A DNA stretch of 64,000 nucleotides, from contig JBPOFK010000011.1 of NCBI GenBank assembly GCA_051252095.1, forward strand, positions 29,192-93,191, given 5' to 3'. Position 1 is the stretch's first letter. Each line of letters starts with the position of its first letter. The notes beneath the pieces were generated by a model. It made no database searches. It was not told the DNA's origin and saw nothing but the letters and a program-made list of their open reading frames with translations. The position numbers and the translations under genes were made by a program. This DNA is from GCA-2401735 sp051252095. GTDB lineage: Bacteria; Pseudomonadota; Gammaproteobacteria; Burkholderiales; Methylophilaceae. Shown here piece by piece: positions 9,242-18,224 of the stretch.

Positions 9242-9988
9242 TTAGCCTCTTAAACGGTCTGCGTCTAAACGACGAATCGTTAAAATTAAGAAAGTTAAAA
9301 TAAATAAAAGAAAATAGACAATGTCAGCAGTATCAATCAAGCCGCCTGCAAATGATTGAAAGTGCTTCATGAACGAAAGTTGCGCCATCGTACTACTAGG
9401 GTCACCTGCAAAGAAACGATCCAGAATCATTAGCACGAACAGCGCAATAAAACTTAATATTGCAGCGACCACAGGTTGTGAAGTCAAGCTTGAGAAATAT
9501 AATCCTAAAGCGGAAAAACTAGCCACCAACATGAACAACCCAAACGAATTGGACAGAATATAGCCAAAATCGATATCTGACCAAATATTGAGCGTTGAGA
9601 GCATTATGCCAATATAAACAATCAAGATACTTAGAAATGTAACGAGCCCTAAAAACTTACCAACCACAATCTCTATAATCGACAGTGGTGCGCTTAACAA
9701 AAATGGTAACGTCTGATTGCGACGCTCTTCAGAAATTAATCTCATTGACAACAATGGTACGGCAAAAAGCATAATAAACGATGCAAGACCGTAAACATTC
9801 TGCCCTACAAATTGCGTAACGCCCATTCGTTCTGCAGGTCGAATTGAGCCAGACATAACCTCAAAGTAATTATTGATTCCATTCAAGTAATAAGTACCAA
9901 ATGAAAACATAAGCAACGCCAAAATAATCCACCCCATTGGTGATGCAAACATACTTTTTAATTCTTTTCTTGCAATACTTAATATCAT
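9242..9988 (-). CDS. ABC-2 type permease (GldF-like)
   Basis: A 248-residue integral membrane protein with six predicted helices. It starts MILSIARKELKSMFASPMGW, a typical ABC-2 permease N-terminus with an amphipathic interface helix, and contains the ERRNQTLPFLLSAPLS cytoplasmic-loop motif common in GldF/NosY-type permeases. It forms the exporter with the ATPase encoded 24 bp upstream and the GldG-like protein downstream. The substrate cannot be deduced. Confidence 0.88.
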   Translation of the reverse strand: MILSIARKELKSMFASPMGWIILALLMFSFGTYYLNGINNYFEVMSGSIRPAERMGVTQFVGQNVYGLASFIMLFAVPLLSMRLISEERRNQTLPFLLSAPLSIIEIVVGKFLGLVTFLSILIVYIGIMLSTLNIWSDIDFGYILSNSFGLFMLVASFSALGLYFSSLTSQPVVAAILSFIALFVLMILDRFFAGDPSSTMAQLSFMKHFQSFAGGLIDTADIVYFLLFILTFLILTIRRLDADRLRG

Positions 9989-10012
9989 CTTACAACCCCC
10001 AACATCCGCATA

Positions 10013-10966
10013 TTAAGCGGCTTGTTCTCCATCTGTGTGCGCACTGTCATGATATGTTAGCTGTACAAACACATCTTCTAAACTGGTTTGGTCTGGCGCT
10101 ATGTGATACAAGCCCCAACCATTTTTTACTGATGCCTTAACAATTGACTCATGTGGCATGACCCCCTCTTGCACTCGCACACGCATCATATTGTTCTCAG
10201 CTAACTCAACATCAGACACACCTTTAATTTTCGCTAAGTCATCAATGCTTGGTGGGGTATTAAATCCTATTAATAGCTTGTTCCCCATGCGCTGACTTTT
10301 TAAGACTTCAATATCACCATTAAAGACTAGCTTGCCTTGGTCGATAATTTGCACGTGATCGCAAACCATTTCAACCTCAGGCAAAATGTGTGTTGAAACG
10401 ATAACACTGTGTTCTTGACCAATTTCTTTGATTAAAGTCCGAATATCGCGGATTTGTATCGGATCCAGACCAACTGTTGGTTCATCTAGAATCACAACCA
10501 TTGGACTGTGGATAATGGCTTGCGCAATACCAACGCGTTGTTGGTATCCATTTGACAAATTCTCAATCAAGCGCTTACTCATATGACCTAAGCCACAGCG
10601 TTCTTTTGCAACTTCAACCGCTTGTTTAATATGTTTACTGTTTACATTGTGCAGGCGGGCTGCAATGGTTAAGTACTCATCAACAGTAAACTCTTTATAT
10701 AAAGGCCGCATCTCAGGCAGGTAACCAATTAAGGCTTTTGCCTCTTTTGGGTTTTCTATCATGTCAATACCGCAAATCTTTACACTACCAAGGCTGGGTG
10801 CCAAATTACCTGTTAGCATTTTCATGGTTGTCGATTTGCCTGCGCCATTGGGGCCAAGAAAACCTAATACCTGACCTTTTGCTAAATGAAAACTAACTTC
10901 ACTAACGGCTGCACGGCCACCATAAAGCCGCGTGAGCTCAATTGCTTCAACTGTATAATTACTCAT
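10013..10966 (-). CDS. ABC exporter ATP-binding protein (GldA-like)
   Basis: A 317-residue ATPase with Walker A GPNGAGKST, signature LSNGYQQRVGIAQA (the S of LSGGQ kept, a Gly replaced by Asn), Walker B VVILDEPTVGLDP and switch His in VSTHILPE, followed by a C-terminal domain typical of ABC-2 exporters of the GldA/CcmA type. It is the first gene of the minus-strand unit; its promoter must lie in the 194-bp gap shared with the divergent TPR gene. Confidence 0.92.
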   Translation of the reverse strand: MSNYTVEAIELTRLYGGRAAVSEVSFHLAKGQVLGFLGPNGAGKSTTMKMLTGNLAPSLGSVKICGIDMIENPKEAKALIGYLPEMRPLYKEFTVDEYLTIAARLHNVNSKHIKQAVEVAKERCGLGHMSKRLIENLSNGYQQRVGIAQAIIHSPMVVILDEPTVGLDPIQIRDIRTLIKEIGQEHSVIVSTHILPEVEMVCDHVQIIDQGKLVFNGDIEVLKSQRMGNKLLIGFNTPPSIDDLAKIKGVSDVELAENNMMRVRVQEGVMPHESIVKASVKNGWGLYHIAPDQTSLEDVFVQLTYHDSAHTDGEQAA

Positions 10967-11175
10967 ATTAAAATCTTATTTAATTTCAATTCTTAAAATT
11001 CTAGTTACCTAGGAAACTAAATCGCTGGATAAGTTTCAAGCAAAAAGTTATAGTACGATTAATGAACCCTAATTAAAGGATAATTATTTTATCAACCCTT
11101 AATTATGGATGAACTTGTTCAAACTGTCACGGACTAAACTAGAGTTTAATCATTCCAACGTTGGATAATCACTCG

Positions 11176-12855
11176 ATGATGAATATAAAAAAATTATTTT
11201 TGTTTGCATTAATGTCCGCACTAAGCGTGAACTTTGCTTATGCCAAATCAAACGACGAACCAAAAATTACAGAAGCTAACGCAGAGTTTGTATATAAATA
11301 CCTACTAGGTGAAATAGCAGGCCAGCGAGGTGACTTGTCATTAGCGAGTCAATTGTTTTTAGATTTAGCCAAACAAACTCAAGACCCTCGCTTAGCAGAA
11401 CGCGCAGCCAGATCAGCAGCTTATGCTCGTCAAGAACGCTTAGCTTTAGATGCGGCGACACTTTGGGCCGAACTCGACCCTGACTCGCTAGAGGCACAAC
11501 AAGCTTCAGGTCAGATGCTAATCGCCACTGGTGATATTCAAGGCGCTATCCCGCACATCAAAAGATTGTTATCAATTGAAAAGATGCGTGCAGATGGCTT
11601 CCTTTACATCAATGACTTGTTGAGCAATCAGCAAGATAAACGGGCAATGCTGAATGTCGTAAAAGAACTTGCCCAACCTTACCCTGAATCGCCTGAAGCA
11701 CAATTTGCTCTTGCCAGAGCAGCTTGGCTAGCAGGAGATAAAGAAGCGTCTAAGCAAGCTTTAGAAAAGGCTAACTCATTAAACCCTGGCTGGGAAACTA
11801 GTGCGCAAATGCTTGGCCAAATCATCACCACAGAATCTCCAGATGCTGCCGTCAGTTATTATCAGGATTTTTTAAACAAGTACCCAGATGCGGATAAAGT
11901 AAGGATGAACTATGCGAAACTGCTAGTGAGCCTAAAAAGACATCAGGAAGCCAAACCAGAATTTATTAAACTTTCTGATAGCGCCAAAGACAACCCAGAA
12001 ACAAGCGCCGTTGTTGGCCTGCTATCCCTAGAGGCAAATGAATTCGATATGGCGGAAAAATATCTCCAACAGGCATTAGATAATGATTTCAATGATAGAG
12101 AGCAGCTGTATATCTATTTAGGGCGCACAGCAGAGCGCAAAAATAATGACACAAAAGCACTAGAATGGTACGACAAGGTACCAGCGAACAACAACCATTT
12201 CCTTGAGGCGAAGTTTTCTGCCGCCAATGTCATTGCACGGACTAAAAGCCTAGATGCTGCAATCGAGATGCTAGATAGCTTGGAAGAATTAACGATAGAA
12301 CAGAAACTGGCAGTGGTACAGGGTGAAGCAGCAATGCTAGCACAAGCAAACCGTCATCAAGAAGCATTTGATCTCATTGAAAAAACAGTCAACTCCGTTC
12401 CTAACACACCACAGCTTATTTATGATTATGCAATGGCAGCTGAGCGTCTGGGCAAATTAGACTTGATGGAAACGGAGTTACGTAAAGTCATTAAGCTGCA
12501 ACCTGATTATGCAGCGGCTTACAATGCATTGGGCTATTCTTTTGCAGACCGAGACATTAACCTCAACGAAGCTAAAACGCTTATTGAAACTGCACATAAA
12601 CTCGCCCCAGATGATCATTACATTCTAGATAGTTTGGGATGGATTGAATATCGTTTAGGCAATTATGACATTGCTGTTGAATATTTACGGAAAGCACATG
12701 CGACGCAGGCAGACCCAGAAATTTCTGCACACCTTGGGGAAGTCTTATGGAAACAAGGCTTACAAGAAGAAGCGAAAAAGATTTGGGAAAATGCATTAAA
12801 AGACTTTCCGGATAACAATCTTTTGGTTAGCACAGCCAAAAAGTTTAAACCATAA
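11176..12855 (+). CDS. Secreted/periplasmic TPR-repeat protein
   Basis: A 559-residue protein that begins with a clear signal peptide (Met-Asn-Ile-Lys-Lys, then a hydrophobic stretch ending AYA-KS). The rest is a long array of tetratricopeptide-like helices, including canonical units with the A..YNALGYSFADR and ILDSLGWIEYRLGNYDIAVEYL patterns near the C-terminus. The ATG at 11176 (or 11179) is preferred over an in-frame TTG at 11161 because it gives a normal signal peptide. Such proteins are often found just upstream of lolB-ispE in betaproteobacteria. They probably scaffold envelope assembly, but no specific function can be assigned. Confidence 0.87.
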   Translation: MMNIKKLFLFALMSALSVNFAYAKSNDEPKITEANAEFVYKYLLGEIAGQRGDLSLASQLFLDLAKQTQDPRLAERAARSAAYARQERLALDAATLWAELDPDSLEAQQASGQMLIATGDIQGAIPHIKRLLSIEKMRADGFLYINDLLSNQQDKRAMLNVVKELAQPYPESPEAQFALARAAWLAGDKEASKQALEKANSLNPGWETSAQMLGQIITTESPDAAVSYYQDFLNKYPDADKVRMNYAKLLVSLKRHQEAKPEFIKLSDSAKDNPETSAVVGLLSLEANEFDMAEKYLQQALDNDFNDREQLYIYLGRTAERKNNDTKALEWYDKVPANNNHFLEAKFSAANVIARTKSLDAAIEMLDSLEELTIEQKLAVVQGEAAMLAQANRHQEAFDLIEKTVNSVPNTPQLIYDYAMAAERLGKLDLMETELRKVIKLQPDYAAAYNALGYSFADRDINLNEAKTLIETAHKLAPDDHYILDSLGWIEYRLGNYDIAVEYLRKAHATQADPEISAHLGEVLWKQGLQEEAKKIWENALKDFPDNNLLVSTAKKFKP

Positions 12856-12883
12856 AATACTTTAATCAACTATTTTGATTAGG

Positions 12884-13525
12884 ATGTCATTTTTTATAAA
12901 GCGCATAAATTTTTTATGGCTAATTCTTTTTTCAATTTACCTTTCTGGCTGTCAAACAACACCACCACGTGAGCAACCTAATAATACTGGCGCTATATTA
13001 AAACCTTCTGTTTTACATGCCAAGCATATGGCAACAATAGAGAAAATAGAAGGTTTTTCTCTGAAAGGTAGGATTGCCGTTATCACTGATGCCAAAAATT
13101 CTTCTGGCAGACTGGCCTGGGAGCACAGCGCTAAAAAAGACAACGTTGACATTTACTCACCTCTAGGAGGGAAAGTCGCCAACATCACTAAAACCCCTGA
13201 ACAAGTCACATTCACAGATAACAAAAAAACACTAACTGCAGCAGATGCTGAGTCACTAACTCAAGAGACACTTGGTTTTAGCCTGCCTTTATCTGGGCTA
13301 AGTTACTGGGCCCTAGGAAAACCAAGTAATCAAAGTATTGCCAATGTAATGACTTGGGACAACAACGGTAAAATTAAGACCTTAGTGCAGGATGGTTGGA
13401 ATATTGAATACAATGACTACGCTGACCATGATGTGTATTCTCTACCTAGAAAAGTACAATTAAACAATAATCGCATCAGCATTAAGCTTATTGTCGACAA
13501 TTGGGATGAAATACAAGTACAGTAA
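12884..13525 (+). CDS. lolB: Outer-membrane lipoprotein receptor LolB
   Basis: LolB accepts lipoproteins from LolA and inserts them in the outer membrane. From the ATG at 12884 the protein has 213 residues with a lipoprotein signal ending LSGC. The mature part shows the LolB pattern: a FSLKGRIAV strand near residue 55, SSGRLAWEH, then IYSPLGGKVANIT, and a late LPRKVQLNNNRISIKLIVDNW strand pair. An in-frame TTG at 12875 is a weaker start. The gene follows the TPR gene by 28 bp, as in related genomes where ispE usually comes next; here ispE is displaced. Confidence 0.9.
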   Translation: MSFFIKRINFLWLILFSIYLSGCQTTPPREQPNNTGAILKPSVLHAKHMATIEKIEGFSLKGRIAVITDAKNSSGRLAWEHSAKKDNVDIYSPLGGKVANITKTPEQVTFTDNKKTLTAADAESLTQETLGFSLPLSGLSYWALGKPSNQSIANVMTWDNNGKIKTLVQDGWNIEYNDYADHDVYSLPRKVQLNNNRISIKLIVDNWDEIQVQ

Positions 13526-13545
13526 GTAACCGCTGATTAGCTAAC

Positions 13546-14433
13546 TTAACTAATTTGTTTTTTCGTTTTCGGATAGCGAATTTTGGGCCAGAAAAACAAG
13601 AAGCCATGAATCATGGGAAATAACACGCCCAGTGGCTTCTTCCCAGTCAAAACACACATTATGATTTTAACCATCCAAACAAACTGCTTTCCGATTTTTT
13701 TTGCAATGGAATCGTCAGATAATCGAATCGTTGCAAACTTGTTTCTCACATAGCGTTTGTAACGTTCTGGTGATAGCCATAGATTACTTGAAGGCTCTTG
13801 ATGATGATGCATAACTGCATCAATGACACAATAAGAGGCCATATTCCGCGCAATGCGTGTAGTAAACTCGACATCCTCATCATAAAAAAAGTATTCTTCA
13901 ATGGGCAATCCATGCGCCTGAATTGCTTTTGTTGACACCAAACAGCCGGGCCAAGCAGCCGATAATATTGGCAGACACTTTTCTTCTAAAACACTGCCGT
14001 ACCATTTATTTGCATCATCCGGTATTGGAGACATATACGTTTTCTTATTCACATCAACAACAACACAACTCAACAAACCAGTCGCTTCGTCATCAAAGTA
14101 TTTGGTTGAAACCAGTTTTTGCAACGTATTTTTCTCAGGAAAAGCATCGTCATCCGTCACCCAAACCCAATCATGGCCATGCGTAATCGCCATCTGCATA
14201 CCAGCGGAGAAACCACCAGCACTACCAACATTATCCTGAATTTTTAGCGTTATATCCTGTTGTGCCTCTAGCCAATGTTTAATTTTTTTGTCTTCCCCCT
14301 GAAAAACGACAATAATTTCATCCAATGGTCTTGTTTGATTACGTAAACTCTCAATTGTATTTTTCAGCTTCTTATACCGATGCATGGCAAGCACAACAAC
14401 TGCAATTGAAGCATTACTTTTTTCTTTATCCAT
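13546..14433 (-). CDS. Family 2 glycosyltransferase
   Basis: A 295-residue GT-A fold transferase. It starts with a nucleotide-sugar-binding strand AVVVLAMHRYKKL, has the DxD-type site VWVTDDDAFP at about residues 91-100, and a later FFYDEDVEFTTRIA block that would contain the acidic catalytic base. The closest pattern is GlfT/WcaA-like transferases acting on polysaccharide or lipid-linked acceptors. A hydrophobic C-terminal patch suggests membrane association. It lies on the opposite strand between lolB and ispE, two genes normally adjacent, so it is probably an insertion. The acceptor and sugar are unknown. Confidence 0.85.
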   Translation of the reverse strand: MDKEKSNASIAVVVLAMHRYKKLKNTIESLRNQTRPLDEIIVVFQGEDKKIKHWLEAQQDITLKIQDNVGSAGGFSAGMQMAITHGHDWVWVTDDDAFPEKNTLQKLVSTKYFDDEATGLLSCVVVDVNKKTYMSPIPDDANKWYGSVLEEKCLPILSAAWPGCLVSTKAIQAHGLPIEEYFFYDEDVEFTTRIARNMASYCVIDAVMHHHQEPSSNLWLSPERYKRYVRNKFATIRLSDDSIAKKIGKQFVWMVKIIMCVLTGKKPLGVLFPMIHGFLFFWPKIRYPKTKKQIS

Positions 14434-14871
14434 AAAAATTCTTTCAAGTAAGCATTTAGTATCTATCCAACTGATATGCTGCGATTGTTTTTTTGATAAT
14501 TACATTTGCCCATAATATTGATTCATATTTTAATATTTTTGTTAAAAATACATACAGGAAAACATCTGGTTTTATTGTCAGATTAATCTGACATAGTTAA
14601 ATATAACGTACTCACAAAACGGCACATTTAATTATTAAAAATTAAATCATTCTATGTTTTAACTTCATGAGACTCGATTATCAGACGATAATTCATAATC
14701 TAAAATTAAAAATAAAGGTCTATACCTGATAATTGAGTCACATTAGTTACAACTTAGCTCAATCATTAAATAGCTTAAGTCATTACTATCGATTAACATT
14801 ATCAATATAAATTAATCATTTTCATGAGTTAAATCAGTTGAAAATTACCAATCTATTGTAACATTCTAGTT
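14434..14871 (+). other. 438-bp AT-rich gap between the glycosyltransferase gene and ispE
   Basis: No open frame of note on either strand. The stretch is strongly AT-rich, has many short inverted repeats and includes an 18-bp perfect palindrome (listed separately). It must hold the promoters of the glycosyltransferase gene (leftward) and ispE (rightward). A TATAAT-like hexamer cannot be singled out because such strings are frequent here. Confidence 0.6.
14576..14593. promoter_or_regulatory. 18-bp perfect palindrome, possible operator
   Basis: The sequence TGTCAGATTAATCTGACA is its own reverse complement over 18 bp. It sits 143 bp upstream of the glycosyltransferase start and about 280 bp upstream of ispE. 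Perfect dyads of this length in a divergent promoter region are typical binding sites for dimeric regulators; which regulator is unknown. Confidence 0.4.
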
Positions 14872-15714
14872 ATGCAATCTTTCTTAGCGCCTGCCAAAAT
14901 TAATATCTTTTTACACGTTACTGGACAACTAGCAAATGGTTATCACACGCTTCAAAGTGCATTTCAGCTATTAGATTTTTGCGACACTATTTCTTTAAAC
15001 CCGACACATAACGGCAAAATTAATAGGCTAACTCATGTGGATGGCGTGCCTGAACAACATGACTTGACTGTTCGTGCGGCACAGGCTTTACAGCAAGCAA
15101 CAGGGTCTGGTCGTGGTGTTGAGATTGCAATTGAAAAACGCATTCCAATGGGCTCAGGTTTGGGTGGTGGCAGCTCTGATGCCGCAACCGTGTTACTTGC
15201 GCTCAATCATTTATGGCAACTGAAGTTAAGCCGAAGAGCACTCATGGACATAGGCGTGAAGCTGGGTGCTGATGTCCCATTTTTTATTTTTGGTGAAAAC
15301 GCTTGGGCAGAAGGGATTGGCGAGTTACTCACGCCACTATCAACCCCAACAAAATACTATGTGGTACTCACACCGCAAATAAATGTATCAACTGCAAAAA
15401 TATTTGCTAATTCCAGATTGACAAAAGACACGAAACCATTGAAAATAGCGGACTTTTCAAACGGTGAACATTCTAAGTTATTTAGAAACGACCTTGAGAA
15501 AGTTGTATGTGAAGAATATACAGCAGTTGCCAATAGTCTAAAATGGTTGAACCAACATGGTGAAGCAAGAATGAGTGGTTCAGGGGCATCTGTTTTTGTA
15601 GCAGCGGATTCATACACAAAGGCAGAAGCAATATTGGCACAAAAGCCAGTTGACTTAGATGGCTTTGTTGCCAAGAGTTTAAGCAAACATCCTTTGTATG
15701 AGTTAGCAACATAA
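14872..15714 (+). CDS. ispE: 4-diphosphocytidyl-2-C-methyl-D-erythritol kinase IspE
   Basis: IspE phosphorylates CDP-ME in the MEP pathway of isoprenoid synthesis. This 280-residue GHMP kinase starts QSFLAPAKINIFLHV (motif 1 with the catalytic Lys), contains the ATP-binding loop PMGSGLGGGSSDAAT at residues about 94-108, and the C-terminal motif MSGSGASVF. Length is normal. The stop is only 7 bp before tRNA-Gln, the common betaproteobacterial order ispE-tRNA-Gln-prs. Confidence 0.97.
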   Translation: MQSFLAPAKINIFLHVTGQLANGYHTLQSAFQLLDFCDTISLNPTHNGKINRLTHVDGVPEQHDLTVRAAQALQQATGSGRGVEIAIEKRIPMGSGLGGGSSDAATVLLALNHLWQLKLSRRALMDIGVKLGADVPFFIFGENAWAEGIGELLTPLSTPTKYYVVLTPQINVSTAKIFANSRLTKDTKPLKIADFSNGEHSKLFRNDLEKVVCEEYTAVANSLKWLNQHGEARMSGSGASVFVAADSYTKAEAILAQKPVDLDGFVAKSLSKHPLYELAT

Positions 15715-15721
15715 AGTTTAT

Positions 15722-15798
15722 TGGGGAGTCGCCAAGTTGGTTAAGGCACAGGGTTTTGATCCCTGCATGCGAAGGTTCGAATCCTTCCTCCTCAGCCA
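15722..15798 (+). tRNA. tRNA-Gln(UUG)
   Basis: A complete cloverleaf can be drawn: acceptor TGGGGAG/CTCCTCA (one G-U pair), anticodon stem CAGGG/CCCTG with 7-nt loop TTTTGAT (anticodon TTG at 15756-15758), T-arm GAAGG-TTCGAAT-CCTTC, discriminator G and an encoded CCA at 15796-15798. The U1-A72 pair, with U at position 1, fits the weak first pair of bacterial tRNA-Gln. Confidence 0.97.
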
Positions 15799-15812
15799 AG
15801 ATTTAAAAGCCT

Positions 15813-15846
15813 AAAGCGTGTAGATTAGTGAGATTTACACGCTTTT
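15813..15846 (+). terminator. Hairpin between tRNA-Gln and prs (terminator-like)
   Basis: A 10-bp inverted repeat, AAAGCGTGTA (15813-15822) and TACACGCTTT (15836-15845), is followed by TCAATTTTTT. It resembles an intrinsic terminator for the ispE/tRNA-Gln transcript. The prs ribosome-binding site starts only about 10 bp later, which leaves no room for a separate prs promoter, so partial read-through or RNA processing is likely. Confidence 0.6.
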
Positions 15847-15865
15847 CAATTTTTTAAGGATACAT

Positions 15866-16819
15866 GTGTCAACGACTAGCAACATGATGGTATTTACAGG
15901 CAATGCCAATCCAGTATTAGCACAAGAAGTTGCTAGCAACCTTGGCATCCCTCTGGGGCGTGCTGATGTTGGTCGCTTTTCAGATGGTGAAATCATGCTG
16001 GAAATCCTAGAAAATGTTCGTGGTCGTGACGTATTTGTACTGCAATCAACCTGCCATCCGAATAATGACAACCTGATGGAAGTCATGGTGATGATTGATG
16101 CATTACGACGCTCTTCTGCAGGACGCATTACTGCTGCTATTCCATATTTAGGCTATTCAAGACAAGACCGCCGCCCACGCTCTGCGCGTGTTGCCATCAC
16201 GGCGAAAGTAGTTGCCAATATGCTGACAAGCGTTGGTGTAAATCGTCTATTAACGATGGATTTACATTCCGATCAAATTCAAGGGTTCTTTGATATTCCT
16301 GTAGATAATATTTATGCAACCTCAATTTTGCTAGATGACCTAAAAAAACAACACTATGAAAACTTGGTCGTTGTGTCGCCAGATATTGGTGGGGTAGTGA
16401 GAGCACGTGCAGCAGCAAAACAATTAGGCTCTGACTTAGCGATTATTGATAAACGTCGACCAAAACCAAATGAAGCCAAAGTGATGAATATTATTGGCGA
16501 AGTATCAGGTCGCACTTGTGTCATTATGGATGACATGGTTGATACGGCTAATACCTTATGTGAAGCTGCATCTGCATTAAAAGAGCAAGGGGCCAAAAAA
16601 GTGGTTGCCTATGCTACACACCCCGTTTTATCTGGTGTTGCAGCACAGCGCATTAATAACTCTTCACTGGATGAATTAGTCGTGACAAATACGATACCGC
16701 TTAGTGAAGCGTCTAAAAGTTGTAAAAAGATTCGTCAACTCAGCGCTGCTGTGTTGCTTGCTGAAACAATACGCAGAATTAGTAAAGAAGACTCTGTTTC
16801 TTCCTTATTTATGGATTGA
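15866..16819 (+). CDS. prs: Ribose-phosphate pyrophosphokinase (PRPP synthetase)
   Basis: Makes phosphoribosyl pyrophosphate for nucleotide, histidine and NAD synthesis. The 317-residue protein has the MVFTGNANPVLAQEV N-terminus, the ATP/catalytic segment SRQDRRPRSARVAITAK (residues about 103-119), a DLHSDQIQGFFDIP loop and the PRPP-binding motif VIMDDMVDTANTLC. A GTG start at 15866 is preferred because TAAGGA lies 5 nt upstream; the alternative ATG at 15884 is 23 nt away from it. Confidence 0.97.
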   Translation: MSTTSNMMVFTGNANPVLAQEVASNLGIPLGRADVGRFSDGEIMLEILENVRGRDVFVLQSTCHPNNDNLMEVMVMIDALRRSSAGRITAAIPYLGYSRQDRRPRSARVAITAKVVANMLTSVGVNRLLTMDLHSDQIQGFFDIPVDNIYATSILLDDLKKQHYENLVVVSPDIGGVVRARAAAKQLGSDLAIIDKRRPKPNEAKVMNIIGEVSGRTCVIMDDMVDTANTLCEAASALKEQGAKKVVAYATHPVLSGVAAQRINNSSLDELVVTNTIPLSEASKSCKKIRQLSAAVLLAETIRRISKEDSVSSLFMD

Positions 16820-16828
16820 TTTAGTTCC

Positions 16829-16858
16829 CTGTTATCTGGTCGCGGATAACAGATTTTT
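16829..16858 (+). terminator. Intrinsic terminator-like hairpin between prs and rplY
   Basis: Stem CTGTTATC (16829-16836) and GATAACAG (16845-16852) with an 8-nt loop, then ATTTTTAT. The gap from the hairpin to the rplY start is only 26 bp, so rplY must either be transcribed by read-through or from a promoter inside prs. Confidence 0.65.
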
Positions 16859-16884
16859 ATGTAGTTCCAATTAGGAGTAGTAAA

Positions 16885-17547
16885 ATGAGTATTAACATTA
16901 AAGCTGTTAAACGTGACGTTAAAGGTACGAGTGCGAGCCGCCGCCTACGTCGTTCTGGCCGGGTCCCTGGAGTTGTGTATGGTGGCAGCGACCCAGCGAT
17001 CACACTTGAGTTTGATCATAAAGAATTGTTCATGGAGTTTCGTCATGAAGCTTTCCATGCATCAATTTTAAGCCTAGAACTAGAAGGCAAAAAAGAAGAT
17101 GTCCTGTTACGTGACTATCAACTTCACCCAGTTCGCAATACAATTCAACACATTGATTTTCAACGTGTATCTGCCACTGAAAAAATTCATGTGAAGGTTC
17201 CATTCCACTTTATCAATGGTGACACCTGCCCAGGCGTTAAATTAGGTGGCGGTATTGTTGGACACATTTTGAATGAAGCTGAAGTGAGCTGTTTGGCCAA
17301 AAACTTACCAGAGTTTATTACTGTTGACTTAGGTTCACTAGAAATGGGTGACTCTATTCACCTATCTGAAATCAAAGTGCCTGAAGGTGTTGAGTTTGTT
17401 CAGTTAGCGCATGACACTGACCCTGCTGTGAGCTCAATCAATAAACCACGTGGTGCTATTGCTGAAGCATCAACGACTGATGCCGAAGATGCAGCTGATA
17501 ATGATAGTGCTACAGATGAAGAAGCAGCAGCAGATGATGCTGAATAA
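16885..17547 (+). CDS. rplY: 50S ribosomal protein bL25 (Ctc/TL5 form)
   Basis: bL25 binds 5S rRNA. This 220-residue version is the long Ctc/TL5 form: an N-terminal 5S-binding domain (about 1-95, with the SRRLRRSGRVPGVVYGG motif), a C-terminal beta domain (about 100-185), and an acidic, Ala/Asp/Glu-rich tail. TAGGAG precedes the ATG by 7 nt. The prs-rplY-pth order is conserved in proteobacteria. Confidence 0.96.
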   Translation: MSINIKAVKRDVKGTSASRRLRRSGRVPGVVYGGSDPAITLEFDHKELFMEFRHEAFHASILSLELEGKKEDVLLRDYQLHPVRNTIQHIDFQRVSATEKIHVKVPFHFINGDTCPGVKLGGGIVGHILNEAEVSCLAKNLPEFITVDLGSLEMGDSIHLSEIKVPEGVEFVQLAHDTDPAVSSINKPRGAIAEASTTDAEDAADNDSATDEEAAADDAE

Positions 17548-17566
17548 GCAATAAGCAAGTAAAATA

Positions 17567-17599
17567 ACGCGTGTTCTAGAAATAGAGCACGCGTTTTTT
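17567..17599 (+). terminator. Intrinsic terminator after rplY
   Basis: A 12-bp stem ACGCGTGTTCTA (17567-17578) / TAGAGCACGCGT (17583-17594), with one G-U pair, GAAA loop and a run of six T's. This is the strongest terminator in the cluster. Only 28 bp separate it from the pth start. Confidence 0.85.
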
Positions 17600-17627
17600 A
17601 TTGATATGGATTGATAAATTAATCGGC

Positions 17628-18206
17628 ATGGCAACAAACATAAAACTATTTGTAGGCCTAGGCAATCCTGGGGAAAAATACACTGCCACACGTCATAATG
17701 CTGGGTTTTGGTGGGTAGATTTAATTGCAGACCACACAGGTACAGTATTAAACGTGGATAGCAAGATGTATGGCATTGTAGGTAAACCTAACCAAGACAG
17801 CTGGTTACTTAAACCAACAACATTCATGAATGCCAGTGGCAAGTCAGTTGCAGCTATTGCCAACTATTACAAAATAATGCCAGAGGAAATTTTAGTCATT
17901 CATGACGAACTTGATTTAACCGTAGGACAAGCTAAGTTGAAATTTGGTGGCGGTCATGGCGGTCACAATGGGTTAAGAGACATTCATGCTGCGCTGGGCA
18001 CATCTGACTATTGGCGCTTGCGTCTTGGTATTGGTCATCCTGGCCATAAAAATGAGGTTGTTAATTATGTGCTCAAACCACCAACTAAAGATGAGAAAAA
18101 CGCCATCGATGAAAGCATTGATAACAGTAGTAACGTTTTTGACTTGTTAATAAAAGGCGAGCTTGAGCAAGCTATGCTAAAGCTGCACACAAAAAACAAA
18201 GTATAA
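17628..18206 (+). CDS. pth: Peptidyl-tRNA hydrolase
   Basis: Releases peptides from peptidyl-tRNAs dropped by ribosomes. From the ATG at 17628 the protein has 192 residues, the normal size; the in-frame TTG at 17601 falls in the end of the rplY terminator and is rejected. Motifs seen are FVGLGNPGEKYTATRHNAGF (with catalytic His in RHNAG), KPTTFMNASGKS, HDELDL and the FGGGHGGHNGLRDI substrate-binding segment. Confidence 0.97.
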   Translation: MATNIKLFVGLGNPGEKYTATRHNAGFWWVDLIADHTGTVLNVDSKMYGIVGKPNQDSWLLKPTTFMNASGKSVAAIANYYKIMPEEILVIHDELDLTVGQAKLKFGGGHGGHNGLRDIHAALGTSDYWRLRLGIGHPGHKNEVVNYVLKPPTKDEKNAIDESIDNSSNVFDLLIKGELEQAMLKLHTKNKV

Positions 18207-18224
18207 AAACTTCAAGTAAGTCGA

